DNA from: Pseudo-nitzschia pungens
Taxonomy: Eukaryota > Bacillariophyta > Bacillariophyceae > Bacillariales > Bacillariaceae
Assembly (NCBI GenBank): GCA_037355855.1
Contig: CM074760.1
Span: forward strand, 2,410,501 to 2,474,500
Direction of reading: 5' to 3'
Length of the DNA stretch: 64,000 nucleotides
Below the pieces are notes generated by a model that did no database searches, was not told the DNA's origin, and worked only from the letters and a program-made list of their open reading frames with translations. Positions within the stretch are counted from its first letter, which is position 1; each line of letters opens with the position of its first letter. Made by a program: the position numbers and the translations under genes. Shown here piece by piece: positions 46,155 to 55,644 of the stretch.

Positions 46155-48279
46155 GAATGACCGCAACAGCAATGCCGCCGCCAATCCCTCCGACTACGGA
46201 TGGGTCCCCGACGCCTACCCGGACCCGTGGATCGATCCGGTCCGCTGCGGGATTGCCTACCTCGCGGAGGAAGAACGCCACGACCGGATTCGAGCCGAGG
46301 AGGAGCGCAGGGGTGGCCTGGTGGCGGCCGGCGGCCGGCGGGCAGGGACAAGCGCAAGAACAAGCGCAAGCGCAAATCGGCAGCGAACGCGAAAGCGGCC
46401 GGCAGGGTCTGCGCCTGTGCGATCCCGATTGGGTCCTGGGGGGCGTCTACCTCGAGCGGATTGCCCAGAAAATGAGAGACTTTTCCGACCGGTTCGGTAC
46501 GAGAAGGAACGGCCAGCAAGCAACAACAACAACCGCCGACCGACGGAGGCCCGGCCGCCGGGTTGGATCCGGAAGTACCCTCCGGAATATCGCTGGCGGT
46601 GGCGACGGTGCGAAAGGTGCGTACGGCGCAGTGCAGTGCAGTCCAGTGCAGTGTAGGGCAGTCCAGTGCGTGTGTGTGTGTGTGCGTGCGTGCATGCCGA
46701 TTCGTTACGGTGCAGAATACTATCCGGTATGGATTGTTTGCGCGTCCGCGTGGGTCCGAGTCGTTGCCGAAAACCGTGGCATCACGATGCCATCACGATG
46801 GCAGTCAATGGCATGATTGTAAACCGCTCTACAGCTCAACCGAATTCCTTCTCTGTATCTGCAATGTCCAACATCATCCATCCATTCATGCATTCGTGCA
46901 TTCATTCTCGCGAACCAAAAAATCGAACCTCCCAGATGAACGTCCAGGCTGTCCTGAGAGAGGAACAAATGTTTTACGCCTATGGAGACGACGACGACAT
47001 GGTGAACGATGCCGCGCAGATTTTTGCCCGATCCCTGCACAACCAATGGTGGAGAAGCCGCAACGGTCTTCCGGACTCCATTCAAACGGAAAACGACGAA
47101 CCAAACGAAAAGCAACAGGAACAGCAACAGCAGGAACAGCAACAGCAGGAACAGCAACAGCAGCAGCAACAGCAGCCCGATTCGAAGGAAGAATTTTGGA
47201 ATTTTGGGAGATGGCATTCGAATGAAAAGTCGGATGCAGTCGACAACAATAACAATAACAATGACAGTGATACTGACAACAACAACAACAATCACGACAA
47301 AAACGACAACGAGTTTGAAAAGGATTTTGGCGTGTTGGTGTTTCTCTCTATTCAGGATCGAGTTTGTTTCATTTCCACGGGGAACTCCATTTCCACCGTC
47401 TTGCCCTGGTGGCGCCTAGAGCACATTGTGGCGAGCATGAAACCCGATCTGAGACACCGAGACTACGGAAACGCCGTCTTGACAGCGATCGACGACCTGT
47501 CCGAGATGCTCGAGGCGGGACCTCCGACGCTCCAGGATCGATTGCACGATTTCCTGGCTCGATTCGGTGTGGTCATTGCCTTTGCACTCTTTACCTTTGT
47601 GTTTGGGGCCTGGGGAGAATGCCGGGATCGACAAAAACGGTGGGAGTACGCCGAAATGCGGAGCCAATTGAACACCGTGGAGCGCGAAAAGGCGAGGCTC
47701 AAGCAAAAACGATTCCAGACCAAGTCTTGTCCGATTTGCCTCGAGCCCTTTGATGGCGAGGAAGACGATCCCACGACGGAATTTTCCTGCGATGAATCCA
47801 GCAGAAGCAACGACGGAACAAGCAGCGGCGAGCAGCGGAAACGAATGATACGGGTGGACAGCTACGGCATTCCGCTCAACGGAGCCGATCGAAAGAAAAT
47901 CAAGTTTTTGCGCTGCGGGCACATATTTTGCGAGTCCTGCTGGAAGAGCTGGGCCCACTCGGGCCACGGGAATCCCTGCATCTGTCCCGTCTGCCGACAG
48001 GACGTGGGCAAGTCGTCCAAGAGCAAACACCGCAAACAACGGCGCGCCGCGAGGCGAGCCCGGGCGGCTGCCTCTGCCGCCAGCAGTGGGGAATTCGATG
48101 CTACTGGCAGCGGGGAACTCGATGCTATCAGCAGCGGGGAAATCGATGCTATCAGCAGCGGGGAACTCGATGCTACAGTGGGGGTAACAGTCGAAATCGA
48201 CACCCATCTGTCCGAAACCAGTTCCCTGAGCACCGGGTTCGGCCACTATTCGTCTCCGCCATACGGTTCGTTGTCGTAG
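45150..48279 (+). CDS. TPM-domain RING-finger membrane protein, 5' half with many single-base frame steps
   Basis: Part 1 (45150-46616) and part 2 (46936-48279) are joined by a phase-0 intron of 319 bp (GTGCGT...CCCAG). Part 1, read across frame steps, has an acidic Gln-rich start, a hydrophobic segment ([13 protein letters not shown]), low-complexity Asn and Tyr/Asp runs, and then [19 protein letters not shown] and [18 protein letters not shown]. Part 2 is fully open. It completes the TPM domain ([54 protein letters not shown], with a poly-Gln/Asn insert). It adds a second membrane helix ([19 protein letters not shown]) and a C3HC4 RING (CPICLEPF ... [13 protein letters not shown] ... CPVCRQ). 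[10 protein letters not shown] repeat closes the protein. Inferred role: a membrane ubiquitin ligase. The TPM domain is known from thylakoid photosystem II repair proteins and bacterial membrane proteins. Confidence 0.75.
46617..46935 (+). other. intron of the TPM-RING gene with GTGCAGT and GTGTGC repeats
   Basis: The intron contains GTGCAGTGCAGTCCAGTGCA-type repeats and a TG run near 46668-46690. Near its 3' end it has CATTCATGCATTCGTGCATT repeats. An apparent long frame starting at 46666 in the intron is just the upstream extension of exon 2. Confidence 0.7.
48082..48178 (+). repeat. 27-bp coding repeat, about four copies
   Basis: Tandem units of AGCAGCGGGGAACTCGATGC plus seven bases encode SSGE(F/L/I)DA(T/I) repeats at the C-terminus of the TPM-RING protein. 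The unit length is a multiple of three, so the frame is kept. Confidence 0.85.
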
Positions 48280-49107
48280 CCGGCTTCGGCAACCACTGTT
48301 GACAACCAAACATTCAACGGAAGTACATGGATTGAGGTCGACGAAATAGCACACTATTCCCTCGGAATCATGTTCGCTGTTGCATGAAGATGGAAAAGAA
48401 ACGATCCGCACCCGAAAATGTTCTGTTCAAAATTTACATCTGTGGTTCCCAGTTTTTTCAGTAATGTATATTAGAAACATAGAGTGTAATCGTACGCTTT
48501 GTCATATTATTATCCTTCCACTACCTGGGAATTTGTTCGTGCCGTTTGCACAACAGATCTCCGAGAAGTTGCTTCTGTTGGATGGCCAAGTGTTAACAAT
48601 AGATTTTCTGTACAGAATATGTTCATTAGGGTAACTAGAATTATACTCCCGTACGAAATGAATACAGAAGGTTACGAAGTCGGTGAAGACAGCGCGAAGA
48701 CACCTCAAACGGGCGCTATGTGGTGCCCACACATGCGGAACGATGCCGTCCCCATCTGCTCACCTCACTATTGTCCCTTCGCCAACACCAAGCCAATATT
48801 AAAAAGAGGAGTGTGTTCCTGTGGGAGCGAATCGACTATCGACTAAACTTCGCTTTACCGACCCTCGGATACGGTGCGGGTTTGACTGAAAAAAATATCC
48901 TTAAAAATAAATTTTAAGAAAGAGAAAATTGCGTACAGTAGTACACTCGAATCCAACGTTCATGTCCTACTGGTAATCTTACGCTACTAGCAATCGTTCT
49001 GTTTTGGTGTTCCATAAAACAAAAAAGAAGACATCTTTGTCTCTTCGAATGCGAAGGCACTCTTGATCTACTATCTGGGGAAGACAACATTATCGACTCA
49101 AACCACA
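48280..49107. other. intergenic, no confident gene
   Basis: A 63-codon frame from the ATG at 48658 to 48846 encodes a peptide with seven Cys (WCPHM, ICSPHYCPF, GVCSCG) but no signal peptide. It is too weak to call as a gene. The remainder is AT-rich. Confidence 0.4.
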
Positions 49108-49718
49108 ATGAAAGCTTACTTCGCACTCCTTCTTATCGCGGCAACCAAGGTGTCGGTTTCAGCCTTGCACTACGAGAAACCACCATGCGCTTCTGACGAG
49201 AAAGCCATTCAAGTTATGGGCGTTGATGGAGCTTTCTGCTCGCCCCAGTGCAGTCCGGGTTGTCCAAGCGATGTCCCCCCTGGTGTCACCGCGGTATGTG
49301 CAATCCCGTGCTATGCGAAGTCGCGAGGAATCGAATTCGATCGTGCTTTATGTTTTAAAGCTTAATATTCGTGTCGACTACCACTCAATTGCTGATCACA
49401 CTGACTGTATAATCTCGTTTCTTGCGCTTTTCGTCTCCTTTTTCATCCGACCAGAGTCCTATGTGTGCTTTGCAATCTCCAACAGGTGAACAGTATTGTG
49501 CGATTATTTGCACACCGAGCCTGGTAGAAGGAAGTCCTTGTGGTTCCGAAATGAGCTGTGCTCCCATTCCTGGTTCCGGTGGCTTTGGACTTTGTGTTTA
49601 CCCACCGGCAGAAAGCATGCTTCGGGTCCCGAAAATTTCCATGGCTACCTTCTTCCGATCCCCAGAAAGCATTAATGCTGAATTAGTCGATCGTAGCTCA
49701 TCTGAAGCCGCATCCTGA
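49108..49718 (+). CDS. small secreted Cys-rich protein
   Basis: Exon 1 is 49108-49293 and exon 2 is 49455-49718, with a 161-bp intron (GTATGT...CCAG, phase 0), giving 149 residues. The ATG at 49108 starts a clear signal peptide (MKAYFALLLIAATKVSVSA). The mature part has about twelve Cys in the order PPCASDEKAIQVMGVDG-FCSPQCSPGCPSDVPPG ... MCALQSPTGEQYCAIICTPS ... CGSEMSCAPI ... GLCVYP. This pattern recurs in diatom secreted proteins of unknown function. The C-terminal 35 residues after LCVYP are not Cys-rich. The splice brings two half-domains into one continuous pattern, which supports the model. Confidence 0.75.
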
Positions 49719-50377
49719 ATTTTCGATCGAAAGGCCTAATGGACGAGAGCAAGGCGTTGACGAGGATTGGTGTGCAGCTGCAGGGAAGCCCCAAGACCAG
49801 TTGGAACTGTGCACTTTCTGTTCCACAACAAGATTTTTTGAAAGTGCAAGTAGTAGACTGTAATTTTTTTTCAAAAAAGAATGCATTAATTCTCCCTATC
49901 ACGTGTCGTAGTCCTACTTGTCTTCAATTTGGAACCCCTATTGAATGCGTGGTATCACCGCGAAGTTCAGAAAACTTGCGAAGTGTAGGTTCAGTTCTAT
50001 TTCAGATTGCAAGAAGAGATGATATCAGCCATGTCCGAAAGGACAATCCAAAGAAGATTATCTCCTCTCGTGAGTATTTATCAGTGCGAATGATATACTG
50101 GTCATAAAATGTGGGGAGTTGAGAGGCACCATAATTAGTACTAGTACTAGTACAAGAAAAACAAGTACTAGTACTACTACTACTACCATTGCCGTATTCA
50201 CCTCAATTGAGATTGTGTTAGGATTTACATGCGGTATTACTAACACTAGTACTACTTCCCTTTATCACAAAGTGGTAAGAGTGAAAAGCCAAAGTTGCTT
50301 ATCAGAAGGCCTATGGGACAGTACTTTATATTGTTACTAGTAAGAGGGATTTGTTTCAAGTCTGGGGAATTACAAGC

Positions 50378-50404
50378 AGTTAGTAGTAGTAGTAGTAGTA
50401 GTAG
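50378..50404 (+). repeat. AGT trinucleotide microsatellite
   Basis: About eight to nine AGT units in intergenic DNA. A further short AGTAGTAGTAGT run lies about 15 bases downstream. Confidence 0.85.
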
Positions 50405-51140
50405 TTTAACTGATATAATTAGTAGTAGTAGTTGCTGTACTTGTATTATTAGTGCAAGAGGCAACAACTTGTAGTTGTAGCACTTTCGCATAAACTCATT
50501 TCAAGTTGACTTTGTGAAGGACCCAAAGATTAGTACACATTGATTATCAGGCTTGGTGGTAGAAGAGAAGAGCACAAAACCACTACAATTATGTTCAACT
50601 TGATTGACCTTATTCATGCTACAACAACAAGCAAGTCATTCTTATTCTTATAGTATGATTACTAAGAGAGTATTATTTACAGGTAGTACGTGTAACAAAG
50701 AACAGCAGTACAACGTAATACTTCGTACCTCGTAATATTTTCGTACCGTAACTTACTTCTGTACGGTAAGATTACCGGTAATATTTACTCAAACATGTAA
50801 ATTTCAATCTGCATGTAACCTTACCCTTACCGAGAAAAACTCGAAAGTTGTCTGACTGACAACAATCTACCGGTACCGTACAGCAGGTTACGATGTGCTT
50901 CGAGTTTTTTAGCCGTGCTTCTTGTGAATGATTGGCACGCTCGTCGCAGAGCACAATTTGAATTTTGTCCTTGATCGGTAGCCGATACATATCGTAGATA
51001 CCGTAAGTTGCAAAGTGAAACGTTCTTGTTTGTCATGTCGTTCAACGTAAATTCAAATAATGTCATCTATCACATGGTACAAGTAAGACCTTACCGGTAT
51101 GCAACAACGGATACGATCGAAACGTGAACCTTCCCATCGC

Positions 51141-51161
51141 GATCGATCGATCGATCGATCT
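51141..51161. repeat. GATC tetramer repeat
   Basis: About five tandem GATC units, self-complementary over the whole length, about 160 bases upstream of the next gene start. Confidence 0.85.
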
Positions 51162-51318
51162 ACCGTAGTTTTCATCCTTCCACCTCGGACGTACCTGTAA
51201 ATCTTACTATTACCTCGTTATTTCTTTGGCAGAAGCACTACGAGTATCGTTTGGGGACAAAAGGAAATCATAAAATATTGGACTAGGATCAACTGTCAAA
51301 AGAATAATCAAGAACGCG

Positions 51319-52800
51319 ATGAATGTCATTCCGCATTCTTCCTCTTCCACCTCACCGGTGATAGAATACGCCCCTGTTCCCTCCTCTCCCACTGCAACCG
51401 AATCAAACAACTCCAATGACAATGAGACGACTCCAAAAGCAACACCATCAAGAAAAACTCCCACGTCAAGACGAATGATGCTCGGGGCGATAGGGATGCT
51501 AGCGATAATGGTTTTGGTTCGAACTTTTCTATACGCCAGCGAGACTCCCGATCCGAGATTCGACGCGGGCAATCCTTCCGTTTCCACGATGATGGCAATG
51601 CATGTCCGATCGACCCCGAAGACTCAACACTCTTGGATGGACACGATTGTCTCACACCGCATGAGCCTTGCGGAGGTATCGCACGAACTGAAAAAGAGAA
51701 AACGAAACCGGGAGAAGAAAAAGCACCATAAACACAGTGAAAGGCGCGCAGAGAACGAGGCGGGAGACGATTCTGTTCAGAAAGCTGACGACCATGATGG
51801 CTTGATGGAAGATCTTTCTATCCTTTACGATGCCGTAGTCGAAACCGTTCAAGATGTCGGGGTTCGGGGACTCTTGTTCGAAGTCCTGTCGGATGATTTT
51901 GATTACTACGTCTACAACAACGAAGGCGATGACGACGACTCATCCTCGGACTCGATCGATGAGCTCGATATTTACTGGCGGAAATGTCTAAAGAAACATG
52001 GTGTGGGAGAGTTTTGCAACGAATGGGACGTGTGGTGGACCTACCATTACGTCGGAGCAATCATCACCGATATGCTGATAAACGACCAAGAGTTGCTGTG
52101 GGATGGATCCTCGGGGGAACGGATCGTCGCGGCCGGTGCCACCCCGGAGGACCAAGATGCCGGCATGGCGACCCTCTTGGACAACATCCACAACCTGCAA
52201 GCCACACTGCCCTACCTCACGCAATCCAGCTTTCACGCACAGCACGCATTGATTTGGAGGTACGTCGAAAGATCGTCTGGACGATTGTCCTCGACGTACC
52301 CCTGGGATTTGGCAATTAAGTTCTGCCGCGGAGATGGATCACGCCGCAAAGGAATAGTCGGACGTCCCGTTGGGAAGGGAATCGACCACGAATGCTTCCA
52401 TGGGTTTGGTCACGCCATGTTTTATGCAGTGGCGACCAAGCAGCTGGAGCAAGACGCAAAGACCACACCACCGAAGGACAAGGATGGAAAGAAACCATTC
52501 ATGGTGATCTCCCCCCACAGTGGCTTTACCCTTTCTCCAAAATCCTATTGCGATGTCTACGACCTGTGTCAAGGTGCTTCTCCCGAGAACCGAGAGATTT
52601 TGGATCCGAACAACGAAGCGAAATCGAATTCCTACCGGATATGTTTGGAGGGTGTGGTTCACTCCGTTCGGTTGCTTTCGAAGGACTATTCTCACATGGT
52701 TCGCAAAGAAGACGCAATCGATGCGGTGGGCGAGGAGATGAAACGCTGTGCTTCCGCCAAGAAAAAAGAGACCAAGAAATCGAAGAGCAGCAAAGCTTAA
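51319..52800 (+). CDS. type II membrane protein with CFHGFGH motif, function unknown
   Basis: A single 493-codon exon from the ATG at 51319. A cytosolic N-terminus of about 50 residues ends in the positive TSRR. It precedes one membrane helix (MLGAIGMLAIMVLVRTFLYA), giving a type II topology with a lumenal domain. A Lys/His-rich linker and an acidic patch (GDDDDSSSDS) follow. The lumenal core has paired Cys and many aromatic residues: WRKCLKKHGVGEFCNEWDVW and, near residue 355, GIDHECFHGFGHAMFYA. The Cys-His-Gly-x-Gly-His cluster looks like a metal- or heme-binding or catalytic site, and CxHGxGH-type motifs occur in several uncharacterised proteins. Late Cys residues (YCDVYDLCQG, ICLEGVVHS) suggest disulfides. 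The tail is Lys-rich. I cannot assign a function. Confidence 0.7.
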   Translation: MNVIPHSSSSTSPVIEYAPVPSSPTATESNNSNDNETTPKATPSRKTPTSRRMMLGAIGMLAIMVLVRTFLYASETPDPRFDAGNPSVSTMMAMHVRSTPKTQHSWMDTIVSHRMSLAEVSHELKKRKRNREKKKHHKHSERRAENEAGDDSVQKADDHDGLMEDLSILYDAVVETVQDVGVRGLLFEVLSDDFDYYVYNNEGDDDDSSSDSIDELDIYWRKCLKKHGVGEFCNEWDVWWTYHYVGAIITDMLINDQELLWDGSSGERIVAAGATPEDQDAGMATLLDNIHNLQATLPYLTQSSFHAQHALIWRYVERSSGRLSSTYPWDLAIKFCRGDGSRRKGIVGRPVGKGIDHECFHGFGHAMFYAVATKQLEQDAKTTPPKDKDGKKPFMVISPHSGFTLSPKSYCDVYDLCQGASPENREILDPNNEAKSNSYRICLEGVVHSVRLLSKDYSHMVRKEDAIDAVGEEMKRCASAKKKETKKSKSSKA

Positions 52801-53746
52801 GGATGCCTGCACTGAAAGTGATTAAGGGCAAACATCGAACGCTATACGCACGATCATGTGGGCGGCGCAGAAAGACAATGTAAAATTATAGTATTATTAG
52901 TTTCAAATCGAGTAACCATAAATGAACTTGGAACAAATTTGAAAGCCATGCAATTCATGCATTTTACCTTGGGTTGCATTTTCTCAGCATCACACATGAT
53001 CTCCTAGTATTACTAAATTACTACTAGTAGTAGTAGTTGGACGAGGGCCTTCTTCTAGTGGAAAAGCTGTCGTGGTCTGACCAAATACTAGTTAGGAAAG
53101 ACCTGGTGGATTCTCTTCTCATGATGGTGCAGCATTGTAAGAAGAAGTACTACTACTAGTACTACTACTAGTACTAGTACTACTAGTAGTACTAAAATCT
53201 TCTGATATGCAAAAAAATTGACAACACTTTATCATAGTACAAATTACTTCAATGTTCAAACAATCATTGTGGATTGGGTACACAAGAAAATGAAAACATC
53301 ATCAATCAAGATTGTGTCATAGCAGAACTGAGAACAACATGGTGTTGACAAGTTCCGTTTAACCATGCGCCTTGTGACTTCTTCATACGGGTACCTGTAC
53401 TCGTACGTGTACTTATACTTACTAGTGTCACAGTGTTTGTTTCATTGACTACACGGAGCTAATGACTCTTTAGGTCTTGACATAACTTACGTAACATGGA
53501 TAGTTGACACAGTAAAATTGCGTTGTTCTATGCAGTCGATCGAATGCGCACGCTCTCACCAGAACTTCGGTCGATTCGCGAAACGACAATCGATATATCA
53601 GCCCGATAATGGCTGCGAAGCATGAATCGGGATCCCACAGCCGAAACACCTTTTCTTCCAAAAAATCTTTGCCGGGTTGTTGGTGATTGGTTTGGTGGTG
53701 CGGTTTGAAAAAGGAATGCCAGATACTGTACCGAAAACAATCGACA
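52801..53746. other. intergenic with TACTAG palindromic repeats
   Basis: No gene is seen. TACTACTAGTAGTAGTAG-type patches lie near 53009-53039 and 53144-53193. They are self-complementary and could fold. Confidence 0.5.
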
Positions 53747-55466
53747 ATGATTCGTCGCCGTGCCCAAAATGCTTCGTCGGGGACAAAACAATCGCTCGGC
53801 GACAACGAAGCGAAACGCATCGACAAGAATGATTTTCCCGATCGATTTCGCCCTCGATATCTCGCTTGCAATTCTTTCGTCATCGTGGGGGTGATGGCAT
53901 TTGTCCTCGTTGCCATTCAGACCGCGAGCTACCTAGATTCCATTAGCACCATAGACCCCGTCCACAAACCCAACAACAAAATCTATGTTTCGGAGAGTTC
54001 CACCATCGGCACCACAAAGCACCACGGTCGAGAATCAAAAGAAAGCTTTGCTGCGCGTGCCCTTACCATTAGCGACATCCCGTACATTCGACACGAGCCA
54101 GAATTGTTCAACACGATCAAGGCGCACATAGATTATGCCATAAGCATTGGTGAAGGGGCAAATCCCAACAACGCGAACAATACCATAGGGCAGTATCTGT
54201 TGGATTTTGGGATCATTGGATTTCCTAAATGTGGCACGACGACCATGAGTAAGTTTGGATCGAGTTCCTGCAGTCTTTTTGTGCGTTTTCGAACACGCGG
54301 TCGAACGACGATGGCGGAATTTTTTGTGCAAAGGTCTCGTTCTCCAAGAAACCGGAATTATATTCGCTGAGTAGAGTTCAAAAGACTGACTCTTATGATT
54401 TCATCCACCTACTACGCCTGCGGATAACGCTGATGCAGTGAAATGGTTGAACATGCACGACCACATCGCTGTGCCCGATTTTGAAATTAATGCTCTCCAA
54501 ATACACCACCCAGCTCGGATCGTAAACTACATGATAAGAAGATTGCCCGAGGGAAGGTATCGGAGGGGATACAAAAGTCCCGGGGACGTCGAGAACGGTC
54601 GCGCTCGAAACAAGCTAGGGATTCATTTTGGGAAAACCAAATTGTTGGTTGGCTTGCGGCATCCCGTCTTGTGGTACGAATCATTTTGGAACCACCGAGT
54701 CCAGAACGGCTATGAGATGCCCGATTTGATGGAGACCATTTCCAAGAGAAACGGCACCGTGGCTACTAGAAACAGATTAAGAAACGAGTGCCATTCGGAG
54801 TGGAACGGGGTTTGTTTCTCACGGGCCACTTTTCACCGATCACTGGCTAAGTGGGGCAAGACCCCTCTGTTGTTCTTGCCACCGGAGGGGGTTGCCGATG
54901 GCACGGATTTCAGATTCAATTTTACTAATTACAAGAAAGAGGATGAATTTGCGCTCTTTACCAGTGCACACCAGGAGTTACTGAAAAAGGAGATGGGCTC
55001 GATCGACATTTCTCCCAACCCAATGTTTTTGTACGACGTCAGTCAACTCCGAATGCCCAATTCCATGGTAGACGACAACGAAAGAGACAAGGAGGCCGAC
55101 AAAAGCTACAACGACTTTGTTTTGAGCTTGCAAGCGTTCCTGGGCGTCCCACAAAATCTGTCGGCCATGCCAGCTATGATACGAGAATCTCCGGGCAAGA
55201 GAGAAGGAATCAATGCTAAGGAGCAACTGCGGCGCGACCGTTTGAAGATTGATCTATGCGACGACGAGTACGAGATTCCTCGTCAATGGTTGCTTGAAAT
55301 CGGCTCCAATGTTCACTTGTGGATCGAGAATTACTTTATGAAAAGCCCGCACAATGTTTTCGCTGGCGGAACCAGTGGCAGTGCGGCTTCCGCGCAATTT
55401 TTGAGAGCGATCCGATCCTACGGGACGGATCCTTGCCCGGAACGAAAAAGGCAGAAACAGAAGTAA
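53747..55466 (+). CDS. Golgi-type sulfotransferase, type II membrane protein
   Basis: Exon 1 is 53747-54248 and exon 2 is 54439-55466, with a 190-bp intron (GTAAGT...GCAG, phase 1), giving 509 residues. The apparent upstream extension starts at a TTG and is not used. A short cytosolic tail is followed by a signal-anchor helix (SFVIVGVMAFVLVAIQTASYL). The 5'-phosphosulfate loop is FGIIGFPKCGTTTM (PKxGTTT), interrupted by the intron right after it. The 3'-phosphate motif is LLVGLRHPVLWYESFWNHR. Together they define a PAPS-dependent sulfotransferase of the carbohydrate/Golgi kind. The acceptor is unknown, though a sulfated cell-surface glycan is likely. The gene ends 178 bases from the end of a sulfatase gene on the opposite strand. 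Confidence 0.87.
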
Positions 55467-55644
55467 TTGCGAGCAAAAGAAACCCAGGAGGAAAGTCACC
55501 GCCGTCGATCCCGTACGCTTCGTGAGCTTTCAAAATGTTGATTAGTTTATCTGCCAAAATCATTCCTAAAGGTGTAGCATCGCCCAGATCGTCGAAATGT
55601 GTTCCCTTGCTTACGATCATGAACACGATGTGTTGGCTTTTTCT

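Larger units (their letters stand above)
49719..51318. other. 1.6-kb intergenic with TACTAG/AGT repeats
   Basis: No gene is seen. Features are TACTAGTACTAG palindromic repeats near 50138-50190, an AGT run near 50378-50404, an ATCG tetramer run near 51141-51161, and CCGGTA/TTACCGTA words near 50720-50880. Confidence 0.5.

Noticed and set aside
44765..46281. Minus-strand frames with Val/Cys/Leu repeats opposite the TPM-RING gene
   Set aside because: They are translations of CAA/GAC repeats on the reverse strand, with no domain or splice support.
45062..46816. A 584-codon uninterrupted plus-strand frame
   Set aside because: It passes through several stretches with unnatural Arg/Gln/Lys and Thr runs, while neighbouring frames give acidic, membrane or TPM-like sequence. 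It stays open because the region is poor in TA-containing triplets. Only its part near 46380-46500 belongs to the TPM domain.
48658..48846. 63-codon Cys-containing frame upstream of the Cys-rich secreted gene
   Set aside because: It has no signal peptide, its Cys spacing differs from the neighbour, and there is no conserved context. It was left as a possibility only.
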